Part shown: piece after piece, positions 33,431 through 46,227 of the stretch
How positions within the stretch are numbered: position 1 is the first letter of the stretch
How the letters are laid out: every line of letters starts with the position of its first letter
Source: Cyprinodon diabolis
Taxonomy: Eukaryota > Chordata > Actinopteri > Cyprinodontiformes > Cyprinodontidae
Assembly (NCBI GenBank): GCA_030533445.1
Contig: JARPUW010000057.1
Span: forward strand, 1-64,000
Direction of reading: 5' to 3'
DNA: 64,000 nucleotides
Position numbers and translations under genes: made by a program
Notes under the pieces: model-generated
What the model was told of the DNA's origin: nothing
Database searches by the model: none
What the model saw: only the letters and a program-made list of their open reading frames with translations

Positions 33431-36400
33431 AACTAGAAAATTTCTAAAGAAATTTTGAGGGGGGCCACCTACTGCCCGTCTGGGGAACCGGGCCAATACG
33501 GCCCTGGCAAGTGATGTCGGGGCTCCCCAGACCAACTGCTTATGCCTTTGAGGGCTGCTGAGGGAAGGAAAGAGGGCTAGGTCATGGGCAAAGAGAGCTG
33601 TGTGCCACCTGTGCTGAAATCTGGGTAATAGACGTGCACAGCGTATGATGCACAAGGGTAATATGGGTTGTCCATATTGAACCGCAGTGGGTAAAGCTCA
33701 GTTGGTGGGCTCCGCCCGCCTGCTAGGAGCCATTGCAGCGATGAAAAAAATCCCCAATGGCGGGCATTGCCCGCCTGCTAAGAGCCATTGCAGTGATGAA
33801 ATCACCAATGGCGGGCTCCGCCCGCCTGCTAGGAGCCATTGCAGTGATGAAAAAAATCACCATTGGCGGGCTCCGCCCGCCTCCTAACAGCCATTGCAGT
33901 GATGAAATCACCAATGGCGGGCTCCGCCCGCCTGCTAGGAGCCATTGCAGTGATGAAAAAAATCACCATTGGCGGGCTCCGCCCGCCTCCTAACAGCCAT
34001 TGCAGTGATGAAATCACCAATGGCGGGCTCCGCCCGCCTTCTAAGAGCCATTGCAGTGATGAAATTACAAATGGCTATAAGCAATATGCCAGAATGTATG
34101 AGTGTGTATAAGGAAGAGGCTTTTATTTTGTAGAGTCCCTGTAGTCTTATTTTGAAAGTCTATCATGGAAGTGCATCTATAGATGGGTCATGCCCAGCAG
34201 TGATATAGAATCCATTTCCAAATGTTAAATCACTGGTTTTCCATGTTATTAGGTGAATAGTTCCTGTATTACAGAGTAAATGGGATACTTTTATTGTGAA
34301 ATTTGCTCTGGGGTGTGTTTTGAAAAGGTCACCAGAGTCTAATAAAAACAACCTGGAAGAGTTTGGGTCATAATGTTGAGCCATTTGCATCAATTAATGC
34401 ATTAGTATAATCTAGAGGCTTTTATTTTGTAGGGTCCCTGGAGTCTTATTTTGAAAGTCCAACAGAGTTGTGTTTAGAGAAAATGTTCAGACCCATCAAT
34501 GATAGTTGATGACTTTCCAATCGTTAAATCACTCTTTTTCCATTTTATTAGGGCAGTAGATGAAGCGGAAATGGGAGGCTTTTATTTTGAAATTTGCCAT
34601 AGGGTGTGTTTTAAACAGTCTCCTAGAGTCTATTCTCTAAAATGGGGTTGAGTTTGGGTCATAATGTTGAGCCATATAGGGCAATAAATATATGTAAAAA
34701 ATATAGAGGCTTTTATTTTGAAGGGTCCCTGGAGTCTTATTTTGAAAGTCTATCAGTGCTGAGTGGCAAGGGAAGTGTCATGGACGGCAGTCATATAGTA
34801 TCCATTTCCCAATGTTAAATCAGTGCTTTCACCCTCCATTAGATTAATATGTGCTGTTTAAAACAGCAGAGGTAAAATCTGTTTGAAGCTTGGTAACCTT
34901 GACAACGCTTAACGAGCCTCTCACTGACACAGACAACAGCTGCACTCACTATTGGTTTCTTCTTCCCAGGCTTTTTTGTATGGGAAGAACGGCAACGAAA
35001 ACAAACGACTACTGATCAAAAACCGTATGAGTTATTCAAAAAACATTTTCACCATGAGCATCAGCAATCCTTCGACTCCAAGTATACCAACTTTGGTGTA
35101 TGTGTGTCATTCAGAACAATATTTATGACGACTTGAAAACACATAGTCTGATTCGTTTCTCTCCCATCTTCAGCTCAAAAAGAATGGAGAAAGGCTGAAA
35201 CTCATCGACTTTAGGTTGGTCTGGAGGGTTTTTAAGGAAAAGTATTAATCCTACCGTAATTCCGAAGACATTGTGTGAGTCCAGAGGTTTCAGTCTACAA
35301 ACTGACCAAAAATGGTGACTGTAGCTCCAAATATGTGGCCGTGAGGGCGAGAATAAGATGTTTGATCTTAAAAAAATGGCCGCCTCACACTAAGATTTCA
35401 GCAGCTGCACTCTAGCAGGCTGCTGCAGAAGCTAACTGTCAGCTAGCTTCCAGGTGCTTACCCTCCGAACAAACGACTGCTGAGCAAAAACCGTAAAAGA
35501 TATCTGAAAAATTCTTTCAGTGAAAGCAACATCTATCCTTTGTCTCAGACTGGGGTAACCTTCATGTCTGTAGGTCTTTCACAACCCAAAACGAAGCACA
35601 AACAAAATGGTTGGCCCACCTGCTCCTCCCTTTGTTTGAACTGCAGGACCTCACTCTCACTCACCTTTTAGCTGCTAAAGCACCCCTCCGAACAAACGAC
35701 TGCTGAGTAAAAACCGTAAAAGGTATCTGAAAAATTCTTTTTATCTAAGCGACAGCTATATCTTGTCTTCAATTGGAGTAACTTTCATGGCTGTAGGTCA
35801 TCTACAAACTGAATGGGAAGAGAAAGAAAAAGAAAAAACGTTTCATCACACCTAAGCTTCTAATTGAGCTAGCTGCAGCAGGTCACTGTCACTCAGCTTT
35901 CAGGTGCTTAAAATGTCCTCCGAACAAACGACTGCTGAGCAAAAACCGTATGAGTTATTCAAAAAATTTTTTCACCGTGAGCGTCAGTCATCCTTCGACT
36001 CCAACTATGCCAACTTTGGTGTATGTGTGTCATTCAGAAAAATATTTATGACGAGTTTAAAACACATAGTCGGATTCGTTTTTCTCCCCTCTTCTGCTCC
36101 AAAACCAATGAAAAACGGCTCTGATTTTCATCGACTTTAGGTCGGTCTGGAGGGTTTTTAAGGAAAAGTATTAATCCTACCGTAATTCCGAAGATATTGT
36201 GTGGGTCCAGAGATTTCAGTCTACAAACTGACCAAAAATGGTGACTCTAGCTATAAATATGTGGCCGTGAGGGCGAGTTTAAAATGTTATTTTGTGTTTA
36301 AAAAACGCCTGCCTCACACTCTAGCTTTTCAGTTGCTCCACTCTAGCAGGCTGGATTTTGCTAAAACTTTGTGGCGCTTGAGGTCTGATTATACAAAAAC

Positions 36401-36805
36401 CGTAGCAGTTATCAACATACCGTCTTCAGTTTTAAATAGAGGAAGGATTTATCTACAAACTGAGCTTCAAACTGTTTTTCTAGGTGAATGTATGCCGACA
36501 CAGTGAAGTGCTGTTTTTTATGCTTTTTTTTACCTCTTCCCATTCATTTCCTATGGGATTTTTTTGCGACGTTTTCGCTAATAATTCGCAAACCTTCGGA
36601 CTAATGAGAAAGTTTTATACAAGCACACATCACCCCATTGGTCCCAACGCGTGTGCCAACTTTGGGCCCGATCCGCCAAACCGTGCGGGACTAGTTACGT
36701 GCCGAAGTTTTGGGTATACGGGAGAATTATAATAATAATAATAATACGCGGAATAAATATGTGCAATAGTAGTAGGTGGGCCATGCCTTCGGCATGTGGC
36801 CCCCC
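33431..36805 (+). repeat. Satellite unit 8
   Basis: 3,375 bp with seven GC hairpins (about 33705-34040), the largest block in the window, and one H cassette at its right end. The extra hairpins come from a 106-bp duplication of a two-hairpin module. The left part follows unit 7. From B1 onward it follows unit 11 (ggcaacgaaaacaaacgac near 34991, ctccaagtatacc near 35076, agtcggattcg near 36068). This is a clear mosaic. Confidence 0.9.
36729..36805 (+). repeat. H cassette, one copy, junction 8/9
   Basis: One H core after an (AAT)n run, joining the AACTAG of unit 9 at 36806. Confidence 0.9.
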
Positions 36806-39800
36806 AACTAGAAAATTTCTAAAGAAATTTTGAGGGGGGCCACCTACTGCCCGTCTGGGGAACCGGGCCAATACGGCCCTGGCAAGTGACGTCGGGGCTC
36901 CCCAGACCAACTGCTTACGCCTTTGAGGGCTGCTGAGGGAAGGAAAGCGGGCAAGTTAATGGGCAAAGAGAGCTGTGTGCCACTTGTGCTGAAATCTGGG
37001 AAATAGACGTGCACAGCGTATGATGCACAAGGGTAATATGGGTTGTCCATATTGAAACACAGTGGGTAAAGCCCAGTTGGCGGGCTCCGCCCGCCTGCTA
37101 GGAGCCATCTCAGTGAAGAAAAAAATCACCAATGGCGGGCTCTGCCCGCCTGCTAAGAGCCATTGCAGTGATGTAATCACCTTTGGCGGGCTCCGCCCGC
37201 CTTCTAAGAGCCATTGCAGTGATGAAATCACCAATGGCAATGAGCAATATGCCAGAATGTATGAGTGTGTATAAGGAAGAGGCTTTTATTCTGTAGAGTC
37301 CTTGTAGTCTTATTTTGAAAGTCTATCATGAATGTGCATCAAAAGATGGGTCACGCCCAGCAGTGATATAGAATCCATTTCCAAATGTTAAATCACTGGT
37401 TTTCCATGTTATTAGGTGAATAGTTGCTGTATTACAGAGTAAATGGGAGACTTTTATTGTGAAATTTGCTCTGGGGTGTGTTTTGAAAAGGTCACTAGAG
37501 TCTAATAAAAACAACCTGGAAGAGTTTGAGTCATAATGTTGAGCCATTTGCATCAATGAATGCATTAGTATAATCTAGAGGCTTTTATTTTGTAGGGTCC
37601 CTGGAGTCTTATTTTGAAAGTCCAACAGAGTTGTGTTTATAGAAAATGTTCAGACCCGTCAATGATAGTTGATTACTTTCCAATCGTTAAATCACTCTTT
37701 TTCCATGTTATTAGGGCAGTAGATGAAGCGGAAATGGGAGGCTTTTATTTTGAAATTTGCTATAGGGTGTGTTTTAAACAGTCTCCTAGAGTCTATTCTC
37801 TAAAACGGGGTTGAGTTTGGGTCATAATGTTGAGCCATATAGGGCAATAAATATATGTAAAAAATATAGAGGCTTTTATTTTGTAGGGTCCCTGGAGTCT
37901 TATTTTGAAAGTCTATCAGTGCTGAGTGGCAAGGGAAGTGTCATGGACAGCAGTCATATAGTATCCATTTCCCAATGTTAAATCAGTCCTTTCACCCTCC
38001 ATTAGATTAATATGTGCTGTTTAAAACAGCAGAGGTAAAATCTGTTTGAAGCTTGGTAACCTTGACAACGCTTAACGAGCCTCTCACTGACACAGACAAC
38101 AGCTGCACTCACTATTGGTTTCTTCTTCCCAGGCTTTTTTGTATGGGAAGAACGGCACCGAACAAACGACTACTGATCAAAAACCGTATGAGTTATTCAA
38201 AAAACATTTTCACCATGAGCATCAGCAATCCTTCGACTCCAACTATACCAACTTTGGTGTATGTGTGTCATTCAGAAAAATATTTATGACGAGTTGAAAA
38301 CACATAGTCTGATTCGTTTCTCTCCCATCTTCAGCTCAAAAAGAATAGAGAAAGGCTGAAACTCTCATCGACTTTAGGTTGGTCTGGAGGGTTTTTAAGG
38401 AAAAGTATTAATCCTACCGTAATTCCGAAGACATTGTGTGAGTCCAGAGGTTTCAGTCTACAAACTGACCAAAAATGGTGACTGTAGCTCCAAATATGTG
38501 GCCGTGAGGGCGAGAATAAGATGTTTGATCTTAAAAAAATGGCCGCCTCACACTAAGATTTCAGCAGCTGCACTCTAGCAGGCTGCTGCAGAAGCTAACT
38601 GTCAGCTAGCTTCCAGGTGCTTACCCTCCGAACAAACGACTGCTGAGCAAAAACCGTAAAAGGTATCTGAAAAATTCTTTCAGTGAAAGCAACATCTATC
38701 CTTTGTCTCAGACTGGGGTAACCTTCATGTCTGTAGGTCTTTCACAACCCAAAACGAAGCACAAACAAAATGGTTGGCCCACCTGCTCCTCCCTTTGTTT
38801 GAACTGCAGGACCTCACTCTCACTCACCTTTTAGCTGCTAAAGCACCCCTCCGAACAAACGACTGCTGAGTAAAAACCGTAAAAGGTATCTGAAAAATTA
38901 TTTTTATCTAAGCGACAGCTATATCTTGTCTTCAATTGGAGTAACTTTCATGGCTGTAGGTCATCTACAACCTGAATGGGAAGAGAAAGAAAAAGAAAAA
39001 ACGTTTTGTCACACCTGATCTTCTAATTGAGCTAGCTGCAGCAGGACACTCTCCCCCAGCTTTCAGCTGCTTAAAATGTCCTCCGAACAAACGACTGCTG
39101 AGCAAAAACCGTATGAGTTATTCAAAAAATTTTTTCACCGTGAGCGTCAGTCATCCTTCGACTCCAACTATGCCAACTTTGGTGTATGTGTGTCATTCAG
39201 AAAAATATTTATGACGAGTTTAAAACACATAGTCTGATTCGTTTTTCTCCCCTCTTCTGCTCCAAAACCAATGAAAAACGGCTCTGATTTTCATCGACTT
39301 TAGGTCGGTCTGGAGGGTTTTTAAGGAAAAGTATTAATCCTACCGTAATTCCGAAGATATTGTGTGGGTCCAGAGATTTCAGTCTACAAACTGACCAAAA
39401 ATGGTGACTCTAGCTATAAATATGTGGCCGTGAGGGCGAGTTTAAAATGTTTTTTTGTGTTTAAAAAACGCCTGCCTCACACTCTAGCTTTTCAGTTGCT
39501 CCACTCTAGCAGGCTGGATTTTGCTAAAACTTTGTGGCGCTTGAGGTCTGATTATACAAAAACCGTAGCAGTTATCAACATACTGTCTTCAGTTTTAAAT
39601 AGACGAAGGATTTATCTACAAACTGAGCTTCAAACTGTTTTTCTAGGTGAATGTATGCCGACACAGTGAAGTGCTGTTTTTTATGCTTTTTTTTTCCTCT
39701 CCCCATTCATTTCCTATGGGATTTTTTTGCGACGTTTTCGCTAATAATTCGCAAACCTTCGGACTAATGAGAAAGTTTTATACAAGCACACATCACCCCA

Positions 39801-39899
39801 TTGGTCCCGACGCGTGTGCCAACTTTGGGCCCGATCCGCCAAACCGTGCGGGACTAGTTACGCGCCGAAGTTTTGGGTATACGGGAGAATTATAATAAT
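36806..39899 (+). repeat. Satellite unit 9
   Basis: 3,094 bp, only three GC hairpins (two modules lost relative to unit 10), no H cassette at its right end. The segment between B3 and B4 (gttttgtcacacctgatctt, near 39003) is shared only with units 6 and 12. Confidence 0.9.
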
Positions 39900-42800
39900 A
39901 ACTAGAAAATTTCTAAAGAAATTTTGAGGGGGGCCACCTATTGCCCGTCTGGGGAACCGGGCCAATACGGCCCTGGCAAGTGACGTCGGGGCTCCCCAGA
40001 CCAACTGCTTACGCCTTTGAGGGCTGCTGAGGGAAGGAAAGAGGGCAAGTTCATGGGCAAAGAGAGCTGTGTGCCACTTGTGCTGAAATCTGGGAAATAG
40101 ACGTGCACAGCGTATGATGCACAAGGGTAATATGGGTTGTCCATATTGAAACACAGTGGGTAAAGCCCAGTTGGCGGGCTTTGCCCGCCTGCTAGGAGCC
40201 ATCTTAGTGAAGAAAAAAATCACCAATGGCGGGCTCTGCCCGCCTTCTAAGAGCCATTGCAGTGATGAAATCACCAATGGCGGGCTCCGCCCGCCTGCTA
40301 AGAGCCATTGCAGTGATGTAATCACCTTTGGCGGGCTCCGCCCGCCTGTTACCATTGGCGGGCTCCGCCCGCCTTCTAAGAGCCATTGCAGTGATGAAAT
40401 CACCAATGGCAATGAGCAATATGCCAGAATGTATGAGTGTGTATAAGGAAGAGGCTTTTATTCTGTAGAGTCCTTGTAGTCTTATTTTGAAAGTCTATCA
40501 TGAATGTGCATCAAAAGATGGGTCACGCCCAGCAGTGATATAGAATCCATTTCCAAATGTTAAATCACTGGTTTTCCATGTTATTAGGTGAATAGTTGCT
40601 GTATTACAGAGTAAATGGGAGACTTTTATTGTGAAATTTGCTCTGGGGTGTGTTTTGAAAAGGTCACTAGAGTCTAATAAAAACAACCTGGAAGAGTTTG
40701 GGTCATAATGTTGAGCCATTTGCATCAATTAATGCATTAGTATAATCTAGAGGCTTTTATTTTGTAGGGTCCCTGGAGTCTTATTTTGAAAGTCCAACAG
40801 AGTTGTGTTTATAGAAAATGTTCAGACCCGTCAATGATAGTTGATTACTTTCCAATCGTTAAATCACTCTTTTTCCATGTTATTAGGGCAGTAGATGAAG
40901 CGGAAATGGGAGGCTTTTATTTTGAAATTTGCTATAGGGTGTGTTTTAAACAGTCTCCTAGAGTCTATTCTCTAAAACGGGGTTGAGTTTGGGTCATAAT
41001 GTTGAGCCATATAGGGCAATAAATATATGTAAAAAATATAGAGGCTTTTATTTTGTAGGGTCCCTGGAGTCTTATTTTGAAAGTCTATCAGTGCTGAGTG
41101 GCAAGGGAAGTGTCATGGACAGCAGTCATATAGTATCCATTTCCCAATGTTAAATCAGTCCTTTCACCCTCCATTAGATTAATATGTGCTGTTTAAAACA
41201 GCAGAGGTAAAATCTGTTTGAAGCTTGGTAACCTTGACAACGCTTAACGAGCCTCTCACTGACACAGACAACAGCTGCACTCACTATTGGTTTCTTCTTC
41301 CCAGGCTTTTTTGTATGGGAAGAACGGCACCGAACAAACGACTACTGATCAAAAACCGTATGAGTTATTCAAAAAACATTTTCACCATGAGCATCAGCAA
41401 TCCTTCGACTCCAACTATACCAACTTTGGTGTATGTGTGTCATTCAGAAAAATATTTATGACGAGTTGAAAACACATAGTCTGATTCGTTTCTCTCCCAT
41501 CTTCAGCTCAAAAAGAATAGAGAAAGGCTGAAACTCTCATCGACTTTAGGTTGGTCTGGAGGGTTTTTAAGGAAAAGTATTAATCCTACCGTAATTCCGA
41601 AGACATTGTGTGAGTCCAGAGGTTTCAGTCTACAAACTGACCAAAAATGGTGACTGTAGCTCCAAATATGTGGCCGTGAGGGCGAGAATAAGATGTTTGA
41701 TCTTAAAAAAATGGCCGCCTCACACTAAGATTTCAGCAGCTGCACTCTAGCAGGCTGCTGCAGAAGCTAACTGTCAGCTAGCTTCCAGGTGCTTACCCTC
41801 CGAACAAACGACTGCTGAGCAAAAACCGTAAAAGGTATCTGAAAAATTATTTCAGTGAAAGCAACATCTATCCTTTGTCTCAGACTGGGGTAACCTTCAT
41901 GTCTGTAGGTCTTTCACAACCCAAAACGAAGCACAAACAAAATGGTTGGCCCACCTGCTCCTCCCTTTCTTTTAACTGCAGGACCTAACTCTCACTCACC
42001 TTTTAGCTGCTAAAGCACCCCTCCGAACAAACGACTGCTGAGTAAAAACCGTAAAAGGTATCTGAAAAATTATTTTTATCTAAGCGACAGCTATATCTTG
42101 TCTTCAATTGGAGTAACTTTCATGGCTGTAGATCATCTACAAACTGAATGGGAAGAGAAAGAAAAAGAAAAAACGTTTCATCACACCTAAGCTTCTAATT
42201 GAGCTAGCTGCAGCAGGTCACTGTCACTCAGCTTTCAGGTGCTTAAAATGTCCTCCGAACAAACGACTGCTGAGCAAAAACCGTATGAGTTATTCAAAAA
42301 ATTTTTTCACCGTGAGCGTCAGTCATCCTTCGACTCCAACTAAGCCAACTTTGGTGTATGTGTGTCATTCAGAAAAATATTTATGACGAGTTTAAAACAC
42401 ATAGTCTGATTCGTTTTTCTCCCCTCTTCTGCTCCAAAACCAATGAAAAACGGCTCTGATTTTCATCGACTTTAGGTCGGTCTGGAGGGTTTTTAAGGAA
42501 AAGTATTAATCCTACCGTAATTCCGAAGATATTGTGTGGGTCCAGAGATTTCAGTCTACAAACTGACCAAAAATGGTGACTCTAGCTATAAATATGTGGC
42601 CGTGAGGGCGAGTTTAAAATGTTTTTTTGTGTTTAAAAAATGCCTGCCTCACACTCTAGCTTTTCAGTTGCTCCACTCTAGCAGGCTGGATTTTGCTAAA
42701 ACTTTGTGGCGCTTGAGGTCTGATTATACAAAAACCGTAGCAGTTATCAACATACCGTCTTCAGTTTTAAATAGACGAAGGATTTATCTACAAACTGAGC

Positions 42801-43068
42801 TTCAAACTGTTTTTCTAGGTGAATGTCTGCCGACACAGTGAAGTGCTGTTTTTTATGCTTTTTTTTACCTCTTCCCATTCATTTCCTATGGGATTTTTTT
42901 GCGACGTTTTCGCTAATAATTCGCAAACCTTCGGACTAATGAGAAAGTTTTATACAAGCACACATCACCCCATTGGTCCCAACGCGTGTGCCAACTTTGG
43001 GCCCGATCCGCCAAACCGTGCGGGACTAGTTACGTGCCGAAGTTTTGGGTATACGGGAGAATTATAAT
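39900..43068 (+). repeat. Satellite unit 10
   Basis: 3,169 bp, five GC hairpins, no H cassette at its right end. Its first hairpin has loop TTT (40173-40189). A private change makes a taa near 42340. Its right end (ttttttttacctcttcccat and cccaacgcg, 42860-42985) is shared with unit 8. Confidence 0.9.
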
Positions 43069-46000
43069 AACTAGAAAATTTCTAAAGAAATTTTGAGGGG
43101 GGCCACCTACTGCCCGTCTGGGGAACAGGGCCAATACGGCCCTGGCAAGTGATGTCGGGGCTCCCCAGACCAACTGCTTACGCCTTTGAGGGCTGCTGAG
43201 GGAAGGAAAGAGGGCTAGGTCATGGGCAAAGAGAGCTGTGTGCCACTTGTGCTGAAATCTGGGAAATAGACGTGCACAGCGTATGATGCAAAAGGGTAAT
43301 ATGGGTTGTCCATATTGAACCGCAGTGGGTAAAGCTCAGTTGGTGGGCTCCGCCCGCCTGCTAGGAGCCCTTGCAGCGATGAAAAAAATCACCAATGGCG
43401 GGCTCTGCCCGCCTGCTAAGAGCCATTGCAGTGATGAAATCACCAATGGCGGGCTCCGCCCGCCTTCTAAGAGCCATTGCAGTGATGAAATTACAAATGG
43501 CAATGAGCAATATGCCAGAATGTATGAGTGTGTATAAGGAAGAGGCTTTTATTCTGTAGAGTCCCTGGAGTCTTATTTTGAAAGTCTATCATGGAAGTGC
43601 ATCTAAAGATGGGTCATGCCCAGCAGTTATATAGAATCAATTTCCAAATGTTAAATCACTGGTTTTCCATGTTATTAGGTGAATAGTTGCTGTATTACAG
43701 AGTAAATGGGAGACTTTTATTGTGAAATTTGCTCTGGGTGTGTTTTGAAAAGGTCACTAGAGTCTAATAAAAACAACCTGGAAGAGTTTGGGTCATAATG
43801 TTGAGCCATTTGCATCAATTAATGCATTAGTATAATCTAGAGGCTTTTATTTTGTAGGGTCGCTGGAGTCTTATTTTGAAAGTCCAACAGAGTTGTGTTT
43901 ATAGAAAATGTTCAGACCCGTCAATGATAGTTGATTACTTTCCAATCGTTAAATCACTCTTTTTCCATGTTATTAGGGCAGTAGATGAAGCGGAAATGGG
44001 AGGCTTTTATTTTGAAATTTGCTATAGGGTGTGTTTTAAACAGTCTCCTAGAGTCTATTCTCTAAAACGGGGTTGAGTTTGGGTCATAATATTGAGCCAT
44101 ATAGGGCAATAAATATATGTAAAAAATATAGAGGCTTTTATTTTGTAGGGTCCCTGGAGTCTTATTTTGAAAGTCTATCAGTGCTGAGTGGCAAGGGAAG
44201 TGTCATGGACAGCAGTCATATAGTATCCATTTCCCAATGTTAAATCAGTCCTTTCACCCTCCATTAGATTAATATGTGCTGTTTAAAACAGCAGAGGTAA
44301 AATCTGTTTGAAGCTTGGTAACCTTGACAACGCTTAACGAGCCTCTCACTGACACAGACAACAGCTGCACTCACTATTGGTTTCTTCTTCCCAGGCTTTT
44401 TTGTATGGGAAGAACGGCAACGAAAACAAACGACTACTGATCAAAAACCGTATGAGTTATTCAAAAAACATTTTCACCATGAGCATCAGCAATCCTTCGA
44501 CTCCAAGTATACCAACTTTGGTGTATGTGTGTCATTCAGAACAATATTTATGACGACTTGAAAACACATAGTCTGATTCGTTTCTCTCCCATCTTCAGCT
44601 CAAAAAGAATGGAGAAAGGCTGAAACTCATCGACTTTAGGTTGGTCTGGAGGGTTTTTAAGGAAAAGTATTAATCCTACCGTAATTCCGAAGACATTGTG
44701 TGAGTCCAGAGGTTTCAGTCTACAAACTGACCAAAAATGGTGACTGTAGCTCCAAATATGTGGCCGTGAGGGCGAGAATAAGATGTTTGATCTTAAAAAA
44801 ATGGCCGCCTCACACTAAGATTTCAGCAGCTGCACTCTAGCAGGCTGCTGCAGAAGCTAACTGTCAGCTAGCTTCCAGGTGCTTACCCTCCGAACAAACG
44901 ACTGCTGAGCAAAAACCGTAAAAGATATCTGAAAAATTCTTTCAGTGAAAGCAACATCTATCCTTTGTCTCAGACTGGGGTAACCTTCATGTCTGTAGGT
45001 CTTTCACAACCCAAAACGAAGCACAAACAAAATGGTTGGCCCACCTGCTCCTCCCTTTGTTTGAACTGCAGGACCTCACTCTCACTCACCTTTTAGCTGC
45101 TAAAGCACCCCTCCGAACAAACGACTGCTGAGTAAAAACCGTAAAAGGTGTCTGAAAAATTCTTTTTATCTAAGCGACAGCTATATCTTGTCTTCAATTG
45201 GAGTAACTTTCATGGCTGTAGGTCATCTACAAACTGAATGGGAAGAGAAAGAAAAAGAAAAAACGTTTCATCACACCTAAGCTTCTAATTGAGCTAGCTG
45301 CAGCAGGTCACTGTCACTCAGCTTTCAGGTGCTTAAAATGTCCTCCGAACAAACGACTGCTGAGCAAAAACCGTATGAGTTATTCAAAAAATTTTTTCAC
45401 CGTGAGCGTCAGTCATCCTTCGACTCCAACTATGCCAACTTTGGTGTATGTGTGTCATTCAGAAAAATATTTATGACAAGTTTAAAACACATAGTCGGAT
45501 TCGTTTTTCTCCCCTCTTCTGCTCCAAAACCAATGAAAAACGGCTCTGATTTTCATCGACTTTAGGTCGGTCTGGAGGGTTTTTAAGGAAAAGTATTAAT
45601 CCTACCGTAATTCCGAAGATATTGTGTGGGTCCAGAGATTTCAGTCTACAAACTGACCAAAAATGGTGACTCTAGCTATAAATATGTGGCCGTGAGGGCG
45701 AGTTTAAAATGTTTTTTTGTGTTTAAAAAACGCCTGCCTCACACTCTAGCTTTTCAGTTGCTCCACTCTAGCAGGCTGGATTTTGCTAAAACTTTGTGGC
45801 GCTTGAGGTCTGATTATACAAAAACCGTAGCAGTTATCAACATACCGTCTTCAGTTTTAAATAGACGAAGGATTTATCTACAAACTGAGCTTCAAACTGT
45901 TTTTCTAGGTGAATGTATGGCGACACAGTGAAGTGCTGTTTTTTATGCTTTTTTTTTCCTCTCCCCATTCATTTCCTATGGGATTTTTTTGCGACGTTTT

Positions 46001-46227
46001 CGCTAATAATTCGCAAACCTTCGGACTAATGAGAAAGTTTTATACAAGCACACATCACCCCATTGGTCCCGACGCGTGTGCCAACTTTGGGCCCGATCCG
46101 CCAAACCATGCGGGACTAGTTACGCGCCGAAGTTTTGGGTATACGGGAGAATTATAATAATAATACGCGGAATAAATATGTGCAATAGTAGTAGGTGGGC
46201 CATGCCTTCGGCATGTGGCCCCCCAAT
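43069..46227 (+). repeat. Satellite unit 11
   Basis: 3,159 bp, three GC hairpins, one H cassette at its right end. Its left third matches unit 1, the array-edge unit. From B1 on it matches unit 8, then unit 16 (gtatggcgacac near 45915 and 62113). Confidence 0.9.
46154..46227 (+). repeat. H cassette, one copy, junction 11/12
   Basis: One H core. Unlike the other junctions, an extra AAT lies between the cassette's final cccccc and the AACTAG start (46225-46228). The cassette therefore sits inside the AAT run rather than always abutting the unit. Confidence 0.9.
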